Origin: Caldifarciminota bacterium
GTDB lineage: Bacteria > Hydrothermota > UBA3072 > B12-G15
DNA: 15,550 nucleotides
Direction of reading: 5' to 3'
Assembly: GCA_021163525.1 (NCBI GenBank)
Contig: JAGGTX010000189.1
Span: 1-15,550 of the forward strand
Of this stretch, positions 1 through 6,666 are shown piece after piece. The notes beneath the pieces are model-generated. The model saw only the letters and a program-made list of their open reading frames with translations, did no database searches and was not told the origin of the DNA. The translations under genes and the position numbers were made by a program. The first letter of the stretch is position 1; the number at the start of each line of letters is the position of its first letter.

Positions 1-1
1 A

Positions 2-736
2 ATTTTGCTTGATTATTATCACAAGGGGTTTCTATCTGTGGATAAGAAGGGGAATCTTGATTATGTGAGTGAGGCAGATAGGGCTGCTGAAAAGTTCCTT
101 GTTGAGAAACTGAAGGAGAGTTTCCCTCACATGGGGATAATTGCAGAGGAGGGTGCCCATGTTTCAGGCGAGAAAATCTTTTTGATTGACCCCATTGATG
201 GGACAAACAACTTTATCCACCACATCCCTTATTTTTGCATCTCTGTTTCTCTTGTTGATGGAGATAATATCCTTCTTGGTGTCATCTATGACCCCATCAG
301 GGATGAGATGTTCCATGCTGAGAAGGGGAGGGGTTCGTATCTCAACAACAGAAGAATACAGGTAAGTGGATTGAGGTATCCTTCCAGGGCGGTTTTCTCA
401 TTTGGGTTTCCACCACCTGCATACAGGATGAAGAAGTCGTTTATCCTCCTTCTTGAGGAACTTGTCGGGGATGTTAATGCAGTGAGATGGCTTGGTGCTG
501 CCGCACTTGATCTTGCTTATGTTGCTGCTGGAAGGATTGATGGGTCTGCCCAGTTTGGGCTAAAGCCATGGGATGTTGGGGCTGGGGCCCTGCTTATAAA
601 GGAGGCAGGAGGTATTATAACCGATTTAAAGGGTGGTGGAGATGTTCTTTCAGGGTATGTTGTTGCTGGTAATAAGAACATCTATCCCTTCCTCAGTGAA
701 AAGATAAAGAGAAGGTTCAGCCGTTTTCTCAGATGA
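2..736 (+). CDS. suhB: Inositol monophosphatase family protein (SuhB-like), 5' end outside window
   Basis: This looks like a Mg2+-dependent phosphatase of the inositol monophosphatase/SuhB family, which hydrolyses myo-inositol phosphates or related sugar phosphates in the cytoplasm. The visible part of about 244 residues carries the family's metal-binding signatures. These are the AEEG glutamate (near residue 48 of the part starting at base 5), LIDPIDGTNNF (near residues 60-70), and the C-terminal WDVGAGALLIKEAGG motif, whose Asp completes the metal site. Family members are usually about 250-270 residues and start with an extra helix. The reading frame is open to the window edge, so roughly 15-25 residues are missing; the TTG at base 5 is probably not the start. 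The gene converges on the sigma-54 activator gene and overlaps it by 8 bp. The family is clear. Substrate specificity (inositol phosphate, fructose bisphosphate or another) cannot be told, so the symbol is tentative. Confidence 0.5.
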   Translation: MLLDYYHKGFLSVDKKGNLDYVSEADRAAEKFLVEKLKESFPHMGIIAEEGAHVSGEKIFLIDPIDGTNNFIHHIPYFCISVSLVDGDNILLGVIYDPIRDEMFHAEKGRGSYLNNRRIQVSGLRYPSRAVFSFGFPPPAYRMKKSFILLLEELVGDVNAVRWLGAAALDLAYVAAGRIDGSAQFGLKPWDVGAGALLIKEAGGIITDLKGGGDVLSGYVVAGNKNIYPFLSEKIKRRFSRFLR

Positions 737-2099
737 AGTCCTTGGGGTTTATTCCCAGGTACTTGAATTTGATGTACAGGTTCTGTCTTCTCTGACCTGC
801 AATCCTTGCTGCAAGGCTTACATTCCCCTTTGTGTGCCTCAGGAGGTTTGTCAGGTAATTTCTTTCAAAGATTTCCTTTGCCTTTTTATAATTCATTATT
901 TCTGTTTCTGAGAGAGTAATATCTGCCCTATACATCTTATCAGGAAGCAGATGCTCATCAATTGTATCTGTTGTTGTGAGTATAACTGCCCTCTCAATAA
1001 CATTCTCCAGTTCCCTTACATTTCCTGGCCAGTGGTAGTTTACAAGGAGTGCAAGTGCCTTATCAGAAACCCCTTTGATATTCTTATTGTGCTTATTTGC
1101 ATAGTATTTAAGGAAGTGATTAACGAGTAATGGAATGTCATTTCTTCTCTCCCTTAATGGAGGGAGTCTTAACTTCACAACATTCAACCTGTAAAACAGG
1201 TCCTCCCTGAAGAGGTTTTTCTGGACAGCCTCTTCAAGGGATACATTGGTCGCCGCAATTATCCTTACATCAACCTTTACAGGCTTTGTTGAACCCAGGT
1301 GGTAGAACATTCCATCCTCAAGAACACGGAGGAGTTTTGACTGGAATGCTGGGCTTGTTGAACCAATCTCGTCCAGAAAGAGAGTTCCACCATCGGCCTC
1401 CTCAAAGAGACCCGGCTTTGATGTTGCTGCGCCTGTGAATGCACCTTTCTTATATCCAAACAGTTCTGATTCAAGCAGTGTCTCTGGGAGGGCAGAGCAG
1501 TTCACTGGAACAAAGTTTTTGTCCTTCCTTGGAGAATTTACATGGATTGCCTTTGCAACCAGTTCCTTTCCAGTTCCACTTTCCCCCTCTATCAGAACAG
1601 TTACATCTGTTGATGCAACAAGTTTTATTATCTCAAATATCTCCTTCATTTTTTTGCTTCTTCCAATTATGCCTGAGAAACTGTACTTCTCCGATGCTAT
1701 GTTCTGGAGACGCCTGTAATCCCGTAAAAGTCTGCTGTGTTCAATGGCCTTGTCAAGCAGACTTGTAATCTCTTCAAGTTCAAATGGTTTTTTCACAAAG
1801 TAGAATGCACCGAGTTTCATTGCCTTTACAGCAAGGGGAATAGAGGCATGCCCAGTTATGATTATAACCGGGAAATCAGGAATGGTTTTCTTTATATCAA
1901 CAAGAACATCCAGGCCATCCATGTCTGGAAGTTTAATATCAACAAGTGCAGCATCAAGTATTTCATTTTTGAAGATTTCAAGCCCTCCACTCCCTGTAAG
2001 GGAAGAAAAAACAGAGTAATTATCCTTCAATGCCTTTGATAGAAGCTCAAGTATTTTTGGGTCGTCGTCTATGATTAAAACCCTTCCCTTTTTACCCAT
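729..2099 (-). CDS. Sigma-54-dependent response regulator, NtrC family
   Basis: This is a phosphorylation-controlled activator of sigma-54 RNA polymerase, 456 residues, with the full NtrC architecture. The receiver (about residues 5-120) has acidic residues Asp11-Asp13, phospho-acceptor Asp54, switch Thr82 and Lys104. The AAA+ domain (about 143-375) has Walker A GESGTGKE (172-179), the sigma-54 contact loop GAFTGA (219-224), Walker B TLFLDE (Asp243-Glu244) and the WPGNVREL motif (357-364). A C-terminal Fis-type helix-turn-helix spans about 424-450. All key residues are present, so it should be active. The ATG at 2099 is preceded by GGAGG six bases upstream, inside the end of the HD-GYP gene, which it overlaps by 8 bp; translational coupling is likely. 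Its phosphodonor is probably one of the kinases encoded divergently from 3241, but this is inferred from position. I found no convincing sigma-54 promoter in the window, so its targets are unknown. Confidence 0.5.
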   Translation of the reverse strand: MGKKGRVLIIDDDPKILELLSKALKDNYSVFSSLTGSGGLEIFKNEILDAALVDIKLPDMDGLDVLVDIKKTIPDFPVIIITGHASIPLAVKAMKLGAFYFVKKPFELEEITSLLDKAIEHSRLLRDYRRLQNIASEKYSFSGIIGRSKKMKEIFEIIKLVASTDVTVLIEGESGTGKELVAKAIHVNSPRKDKNFVPVNCSALPETLLESELFGYKKGAFTGAATSKPGLFEEADGGTLFLDEIGSTSPAFQSKLLRVLEDGMFYHLGSTKPVKVDVRIIAATNVSLEEAVQKNLFREDLFYRLNVVKLRLPPLRERRNDIPLLVNHFLKYYANKHNKNIKGVSDKALALLVNYHWPGNVRELENVIERAVILTTTDTIDEHLLPDKMYRADITLSETEIMNYKKAKEIFERNYLTNLLRHTKGNVSLAARIAGQRRQNLYIKFKYLGINPKDFI

Positions 2100-3087
2100 T
2101 TCTATCCTCCATGATTTTTATTCCGATTTTTGCAATATACGGGTCAAACTGTTTCCCAGAATTTCTTTCAAGCTCTCCGATCACCTCATCCCTTGAAAGT
2201 TTTGCCCTGTATGGCCTTTCAGCTGTCATTGCCTCTATAGCATCTGCAACACCTATGATTCTACCAAACAATGGAATCCTTTCTTTTTTCAAACCTTCAG
2301 GGAATCCAGTTCCATCATAACGCTCATGGTGATAGAGAACACCATCAAGGATATTTTTGTTCTCAAAAAGGGGCTTGAGAATCTCATAACCAATGGCTGG
2401 GTGTCTCTTTATAACTTCATATTCTTCAGGTGTTAGTTTATCTGCCTTCAGCAGTATCCTGTCGGGAATGCCTACCTTTCCGATATCGTGGAGAAGGCCT
2501 GAATATGATAGGTTATTAAGTTCCTTTTTTGACAATCCCATCCTTTTGCCTATTTCAACAGAGAGTTTGCTCACATTTTCTGAGTGGTCTTTATGATAGG
2601 GGTCTTTTGCCTCAATGGTTTTTATGAGGGATGCAATGGAGCCAAGGAAGATTCTCTTCACCTTCAATGTCTGCTGGTAAACCTTCTCCTCAAGGAATGT
2701 CTGATAATCCTTTTTAAGTTTCAGTATCGTCAGCCTTTCCTTCACCCTATTCAGCATAAATTCCATCTCATTGGGGTTAAAGGGTTTCACAATGTAGTCA
2801 AAGGCACCAAGTTGTAAAGATTTTCTTACAAGTTCAAACTCTTTAACCCCTGTTACCATGACAACAGTCATATCAGGGTCTATTTGCCTTATCTTACCAA
2901 GGAGCTGAATACCATCCATGTCAGGCATCATTATGTCAAGCAGGACAAGGTCATACATAGTGGATTTTAGTAATTTCATAGCCTCTTCACCATTGTCCAC
3001 AAAAGAAACCTCGTGTCCGAGTTTTTCAAGGCTTCCTTTCAGCCCTTTTCCCACTGGCCTATCATCATCAACAATCAAAATCTTCAT
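2092..3087 (-). CDS. Response regulator with HD-GYP phosphodiesterase domain
   Basis: This is a receiver fused to an HD-GYP domain, the class that hydrolyses cyclic di-GMP; the protein has 331 residues. The receiver (1-120) has Asp7-Asp9, phospho-acceptor Asp51, Thr79 and Lys101. A coiled linker (about 112-145) leads to the HD-GYP domain (about 148-325). That domain carries His168, the HD pair His200-Asp201 with Lys204, His229, the HHE triad (253-255), Asp258-Gly259 and a GFP tripeptide (261-263) where GYP is usual. The metal ligands I can identify are all present, so catalysis is plausible; the Tyr-to-Phe change is conservative. It is the first gene of a two-gene minus-strand operon with the NtrC-type regulator. 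The start at 3087 gives a canonical receiver N-terminus (MKILIVDDD) but has no Shine-Dalgarno, and a promoter lies immediately upstream. It probably couples the same input signal to c-di-GMP turnover. Confidence 0.5.
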   Translation of the reverse strand: MKILIVDDDRPVGKGLKGSLEKLGHEVSFVDNGEEAMKLLKSTMYDLVLLDIMMPDMDGIQLLGKIRQIDPDMTVVMVTGVKEFELVRKSLQLGAFDYIVKPFNPNEMEFMLNRVKERLTILKLKKDYQTFLEEKVYQQTLKVKRIFLGSIASLIKTIEAKDPYHKDHSENVSKLSVEIGKRMGLSKKELNNLSYSGLLHDIGKVGIPDRILLKADKLTPEEYEVIKRHPAIGYEILKPLFENKNILDGVLYHHERYDGTGFPEGLKKERIPLFGRIIGVADAIEAMTAERPYRAKLSRDEVIGELERNSGKQFDPYIAKIGIKIMEDRNG

Positions 3088-3096
3088 GATTATTAT

Positions 3097-3124
3097 ATAT
3101 TATACATTCATAAATAAATGTCAA
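3097..3124 (-). promoter_or_regulatory. Sigma-70-type promoter for the HD-GYP/NtrC operon
   Basis: Read on the minus strand, a perfect -35 TTGACA (3124-3119) is followed after 16 bp by TAATAT (3102-3097). An overlapping TATAAT at 3104-3099 has only 14-bp spacing, and another TATAAT at 3097-3092 has 21. With the 16-bp pairing, transcription would start near 3089-3091, two to four bases before the ATG at 3087. This fits the absence of any Shine-Dalgarno for that gene. Confidence 0.5.
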
Positions 3125-3130
3125 CCTTTT

Positions 3131-3171
3131 TTTACATAAATCAATAGTTCTTTACATTTCCATATATGTAA
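3131..3171. repeat. TTTACAT direct and inverted repeats, candidate operator
   Basis: TTTACAT occurs at 3131-3137 and again at 3151-3157, exactly 20 bp (about two helical turns) apart. The second copy faces ATGTAA at 3166-3171, forming TTACAT-N8-ATGTAA. Such spacing suits a dimeric or cooperatively bound regulator. It sits upstream of the minus-strand -35 box and between the two divergent genes. In such an AT-rich spacer chance is possible. Confidence 0.5.
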
Positions 3172-3240
3172 GAATTTGAAAATCAATGGGCTAATTCTGG
3201 AATAAAAATTTTATATATATTGCATGTATGGAGGTGAAAA

Positions 3241-4812
3241 ATGGTGAAAAATGAAGCGGCAAAAATGAAAAAAAATAGAGTGTGGGAGATGGGAGAGGTT
3301 GACTTCTTTGTTGTTTCAAGGTGGATATTGATCCTTCTCGTCCTGTTCCTGATTGGGTATAACACTGCGAGGTTTGAGTACATGGCCGTTGCTTACAGAA
3401 TTGCCGTGCTATATGTGATTTTCAATCTTATAATAAGATTCAGGATATTTAACTTCCTCAAAGACGAAAGATTCATGTTCTTGATTTTCCTGTTTGACAT
3501 TGGATTTATCTCGGTTGCCCTTTATCTTTCAAGGGGGATTGAAGAGAATTTCTTTATAGTTTACCTGCTTACTATAGTGATGGCGGCAATGAGTTCTGGT
3601 CTCCGTTCCTCTTTTCCTGTGGCCATTCTGAGTGCGGTTCTGTATATGTGGATTGGTTATACGACCGGAGCGATAAAACAGTTCAATGACCCTGCATATC
3701 TATTGAGGCTTCCCTTCCTTTTCCTGATAGCATTCATGAGTGGTGCATGGGCAGATATGATGAGGAAGAAGATTGAAAAGAGAGAAAAAATCATGAAGGA
3801 AGAGATTTTGAGATTAAAGGATTTTTATGAGCGAATTATAAACTCCGTAAATGCTGGTATCATTGTGGTCAATTCCCAGGGAGAGGTTATGCTTGAAAAT
3901 CCGGAGATGAAGAGGATGTTTGAAAACGGGGTAATAAAGGAAGAACTTTTGAAGAAGATTATGGAAGAAAAGAGGGGAAATGTTCTCTTAAGGGAGAATG
4001 ACAGGTTTGTTGATGCAGTGATTTCCTCTTCCCGAAAAGAAGACCTTATCATTGGTATTGTCAGGGATATTACAGAACTAAAAAAGATGGAGGAAGAACT
4101 TGAACACTCAAGAAGGCTTGCTGACATAGGGAAAATGGCTTCATACATAGCACATGAGGTAAGGAATCCACTGGGAGTAATAAGGGGTATGACGCAGTTG
4201 ATAAGAATGAGATTTAATGGAGAGGTTTTAAACGACTATACAGAAAGGATCATAAAAAGCGTGGGGATGATTGACAGGATAATTGAGGATACCCTTGATT
4301 TTGCAAGGAAAAAACCCCCTGAGATTGAAAGGGTCAATCTGTGTGAAACAATAAAAGAGATGGTTGAATCAATGCCCATAAAAAAGAAAGTCTCTTCAAA
4401 AAATGCCACAATTATTTTTGAGGGAAATGGTGAATGGATTATCAATGGGGATAGATTGAGGCTGGTCAGGGTATTTGAGAATCTTATCTCCAATGCTCTT
4501 GATGCCATTCCTGATGGTGGATATGTAAAGATTTCATTCAACAGGGATGAGAATAATGTATATGTTACTGTAAGGGATAATGGTTGTGGAATTGATGAAA
4601 AGGATATAAACAGGATTTTTGAGCCATTTTATACAAGTAAAAAACACGGAACAGGGCTTGGGCTATCTATAGTTAAAAAAATTGTTGAAAACCATGGGGG
4701 AAGGATAAGCGTAAGAAGTAAAAAGGGGGAGGGCACTGTTTTCACTGTTCAACTCCCTTTGTTCAGAAAAGAAAAGAATAAGGAGGTGTGTTATGAAGGT
4801 GTTAATCGTTGA
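3241..4812 (+). CDS. Membrane-bound PAS histidine kinase (NtrB/PilS/AtoS-like)
   Basis: This is a 523-residue sensor kinase with the only fully canonical kinase motifs in the cluster. The N-terminal part (about 22-172) has about six hydrophobic segments with short loops, so signal sensing is probably in or at the membrane. A short helical linker is followed by a PAS-like domain (about 194-282), then HisKA with phospho-acceptor His305 in IAHEVRNPLG. The ATPase domain has the N box NLISNALDA (Asn414, Asn418), G1 DNGCGID (Asp446), F box IFEPFYTSK and G2 GTGLGLSIVKK. It starts the plus-strand signalling operon: ATG at 3241 after a good GGAGGT, and its 3' end overlaps the next receiver gene by 20 bp. 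Cognate partners are likely the downstream receiver and the divergent NtrC-type regulator, by position and by the NtrB-like kinase core. The six-segment sensor does not match a named domain I can be sure of. Confidence 0.5.
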   Translation: MVKNEAAKMKKNRVWEMGEVDFFVVSRWILILLVLFLIGYNTARFEYMAVAYRIAVLYVIFNLIIRFRIFNFLKDERFMFLIFLFDIGFISVALYLSRGIEENFFIVYLLTIVMAAMSSGLRSSFPVAILSAVLYMWIGYTTGAIKQFNDPAYLLRLPFLFLIAFMSGAWADMMRKKIEKREKIMKEEILRLKDFYERIINSVNAGIIVVNSQGEVMLENPEMKRMFENGVIKEELLKKIMEEKRGNVLLRENDRFVDAVISSSRKEDLIIGIVRDITELKKMEEELEHSRRLADIGKMASYIAHEVRNPLGVIRGMTQLIRMRFNGEVLNDYTERIIKSVGMIDRIIEDTLDFARKKPPEIERVNLCETIKEMVESMPIKKKVSSKNATIIFEGNGEWIINGDRLRLVRVFENLISNALDAIPDGGYVKISFNRDENNVYVTVRDNGCGIDEKDINRIFEPFYTSKKHGTGLGLSIVKKIVENHGGRISVRSKKGEGTVFTVQLPLFRKEKNKEVCYEGVNR

Positions 4813-5164
4813 TGATGAGCCTTCCATAAGGTATCTATTCTCGGAGTTCTTAAAGATGAAGGGTTTTGACACCGATGAAGCGGAGAATGGGATGGAGGGA
4901 TTGAGGAAGTTCCACAGGGATAATTACGACCTTCTGATCCTAGATATAAAGATGGGTTTCAAAAACGGTATTGAGTTACTTGAAGATATAAGAAGACAGG
5001 GATACAATACACCTGTAATCGTATGTACCGCTTACAAACACCTTGAAGAGGATGTGAGGATTACATCTTCAGAGAATGTTGAGTTCCTTGAGAAGCCCGT
5101 GGACCTTCAGAAACTCTGGGAAAAGGTTGAGAAACTTCTGGGAATGAAGACAAATGCAGGTTAA
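4793..5164 (+). CDS. Single-domain response regulator (receiver only)
   Basis: This is a 123-residue stand-alone CheY-like receiver. It has the acidic pair Asp7-Asp8, phospho-acceptor Asp51 (LLILDIKM), Thr79 and Lys101-Pro102, and no output domain. The loop after the phosphorylated Asp reads DIKMGFKNG, where DIKMP-x-x-x-G is usual, so the conserved Pro is replaced by Gly. It starts at an ATG preceded by AAGGAGG inside the end of the kinase gene (20-bp overlap), and its own end overlaps the next gene by 11 bp. Translational coupling to the kinase is likely. A lone receiver between kinases typically serves as a phosphate shuttle in a relay, as a phosphate sink, or as an allosteric partner; that role is inferred. 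Confidence 0.5.
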   Translation: MKVLIVDDEPSIRYLFSEFLKMKGFDTDEAENGMEGLRKFHRDNYDLLILDIKMGFKNGIELLEDIRRQGYNTPVIVCTAYKHLEEDVRITSSENVEFLEKPVDLQKLWEKVEKLLGMKTNAG

Positions 5165-6566
5165 AGGTTTCAGAGACACCCTGAAACATATACTTGACCT
5201 TGCACAGGACCTGTTAAAGAGCGAAGCAGGAACCATCTTCCTGCTTGATACAGGTAAAAACGAACTTGTTTTTGAGATTGTGAATGGACCAAAGGCAGAT
5301 GAACTCAAAGGTAGGAGACTGAAGATGGGAGAGGGAATTGCTGGGAAAACCGCCCAGACAGGTGAAGGACAGATAGTAACAAAGGTGAAGGAGAGAAAGG
5401 ACTTCCAGGGCAAGTTTGACAGGGCAACGGGATTCAGGACAGAATCCTTACTTACCGCACCATTAAGGATTAATGACAGAATAATAGGGGTGATAGAACT
5501 TGTGAACAAGAAGGACGGTGTGTATACTGATGATGACCTTCAGATACTTGAGGGATTTGCAAAGAGTGCCTCCTCTGTGCTTGAAATGGCATTGCTCTAC
5601 GAAAGGATTGAGCAGTCACGAAAATTTCTCTACGGGATAATTGATAGTATACCTCACCCTATACTTCTCCTTGATAATGAAGGTGATATTGTTTATAAGA
5701 ACAGGGCTTTGAATCTCCTTCCCTTCAAAGAAGAACTTATAAAAATGGCACTGGATAAAAAATACGGTGAAACTATTACATGCTATGAGAAGACATTCAC
5801 CCTGACAGAATCAAGTTTTAATATGAGGAACGAGGTTGGAAGGATGGTTGAATACACAACCCTTATTTTTATTGAGATAACAGATAAGATAATGCTTGCG
5901 GAATTGATGGCACAGAAGGAAGTGAAGGAGAGGTTCTTTGCAGGGGTCTCCCATAATCTTAAGAATCCATTAACACCAATAATCGGTCTTTCTCAAATTC
6001 TGATGTCTCCTGAGAAACTACCAGATGATGTTATAAAGGAGTATGCAATGAGGATAAATCAGGAAGGGAAGAGGCTTGGAAAACTCGTCCAGATGTTTAT
6101 TTCCCTTTCAAGGGAAGACCATGGAAGCAGAAACCGCTTTAACATTGGGGATATGCTAAAGAGACTGGGGAATGGAACAATTTCTGTTTCAGTTATGGAT
6201 GGGCCCCTTGAGATTTATGCAAATGGTGAGGACATAGAACTTGCCTTTGAGGTTCTTTTTGACACCCTGAAGCATAAAGTATCCGATTTCAGTGTCAGAT
6301 GTTCAGGTAAGGATTCATGTATTTTTATAACTATAGATCCTCTTGATTCCAGTATTGTGGAGGAATTAAAAAGGGGAATGGAACAGGATTTTCTTATAGA
6401 CAATCCTTTTGATAGGTCCAATACGAATTCTGCAAATCTTGTATTCTTCAGGGAGATTGTTGAGAGGAATGGTGGAGATATAGAGTTCAAAAATGAAGGC
6501 ATAAAAATTAAATTTTTTTCAGGGATGAAATATAACACTGGAAAACTCATTGAAAAGTATATATAA
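5154..6566 (+). CDS. GAF-PAS histidine-kinase-like protein with degenerate ATPase domain
   Basis: This is a 470-residue soluble protein: GAF domain (about 1-148), PAS-like domain (about 157-245), a HisKA-like helical hairpin (about 252-322) and a degraded ATPase domain (about 325-455). The H box is FFAGVSHNLKNPLTP, keeping His267 but with Asn268 where the acidic Glu/Asp is expected. Aligned by eye with the upstream kinase, the N box has lost both asparagines (Val367 and Thr371). G1 keeps an Asp (395) but not its glycines (Leu397, Ser399). The G2 glycines are replaced (SANLVF), while the following helix (FFREIVERNGG) is preserved. ATP binding is therefore doubtful. It could be a histidine phosphotransferase like ChpT or Spo0B, a pseudokinase scaffold, or a phosphatase. 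The start at 5154 overlaps the receiver gene by 11 bp and has only a weak ribosome site; coupling to upstream translation would explain that. Confidence 0.5.
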   Translation: MQVKGFRDTLKHILDLAQDLLKSEAGTIFLLDTGKNELVFEIVNGPKADELKGRRLKMGEGIAGKTAQTGEGQIVTKVKERKDFQGKFDRATGFRTESLLTAPLRINDRIIGVIELVNKKDGVYTDDDLQILEGFAKSASSVLEMALLYERIEQSRKFLYGIIDSIPHPILLLDNEGDIVYKNRALNLLPFKEELIKMALDKKYGETITCYEKTFTLTESSFNMRNEVGRMVEYTTLIFIEITDKIMLAELMAQKEVKERFFAGVSHNLKNPLTPIIGLSQILMSPEKLPDDVIKEYAMRINQEGKRLGKLVQMFISLSREDHGSRNRFNIGDMLKRLGNGTISVSVMDGPLEIYANGEDIELAFEVLFDTLKHKVSDFSVRCSGKDSCIFITIDPLDSSIVEELKRGMEQDFLIDNPFDRSNTNSANLVFFREIVERNGGDIEFKNEGIKIKFFSGMKYNTGKLIEKYI

Positions 6567-6595
6567 TTATCAGGTAGCTCCAGAGAGATTGCTTC

Positions 6596-6616
6596 ACTTC
6601 TTTTGTTAAAAGAAGT
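6596..6616. repeat. Perfect 9-bp inverted repeat in the intercistronic gap
   Basis: ACTTCTTTT and AAAAGAAGT form a perfect 9-bp hairpin around a GTT loop, in the 100-bp gap between the GAF protein and the hybrid kinase. It is AT-rich and not followed by a T tract on the plus strand, so it is unlikely to be a strong terminator. It might mark RNA processing or partial attenuation between the genes. The Shine-Dalgarno GGAGG of the next gene (6656-6660) lies well downstream. Confidence 0.5.
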
Positions 6617-6666
6617 AGAATATGAGGATGCAGAAAAGAGAATAAAATTTAAAATGGAGGCCAATA

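Larger units (their letters stand above)
3088..3240. promoter_or_regulatory. Divergent regulatory region between the two signalling operons
   Basis: This is a very AT-rich 153-bp spacer between divergently transcribed signalling genes. It holds the minus-strand promoter near 3097-3124 and repeated TTTACAT half-sites at 3131-3171. On the plus strand it holds a strong Shine-Dalgarno GGAGGT (3230-3235), five bases before the kinase ATG at 3241. A plus-strand promoter is not obvious. The best I can offer is TTGAAA (3176-3181) with TGGAAT (3198-3203) at 16-bp spacing, which is weak. No sigma-54 -24/-12 pair with the required GG-N10-GC spacing was found; the TTGCA near 3220-3224 lacks an upstream GG at the right distance. 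Confidence 0.5.

Noticed and set aside
2092..3087. HD-GYP domain as an inactive variant because of GFP instead of GYP
   Set aside because: The identifiable metal ligands (His200, Asp201, His229, His253, His254) are intact and Tyr-to-Phe is mild, so inactivity is not supported.
3210..3224. Possible sigma-54 -12 element (TTGCA) before the membrane kinase gene
   Set aside because: The invariant GG ten bases before the GC is absent (TT there), so no -24 element supports it.
5069..5509. Minus-strand open frame of 146 codons over the lone receiver and GAF genes
   Set aside because: It lies antisense to two well-supported domains and its translation is Ser/Leu/Pro-rich without a recognisable motif; it is a shadow frame.
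6596..6616. Inverted repeat as a rho-independent terminator after the GAF protein gene
   Set aside because: The stem is AT-rich and there is no T run after it on the plus strand; the downstream hybrid kinase gene has no clear promoter of its own and needs read-through.
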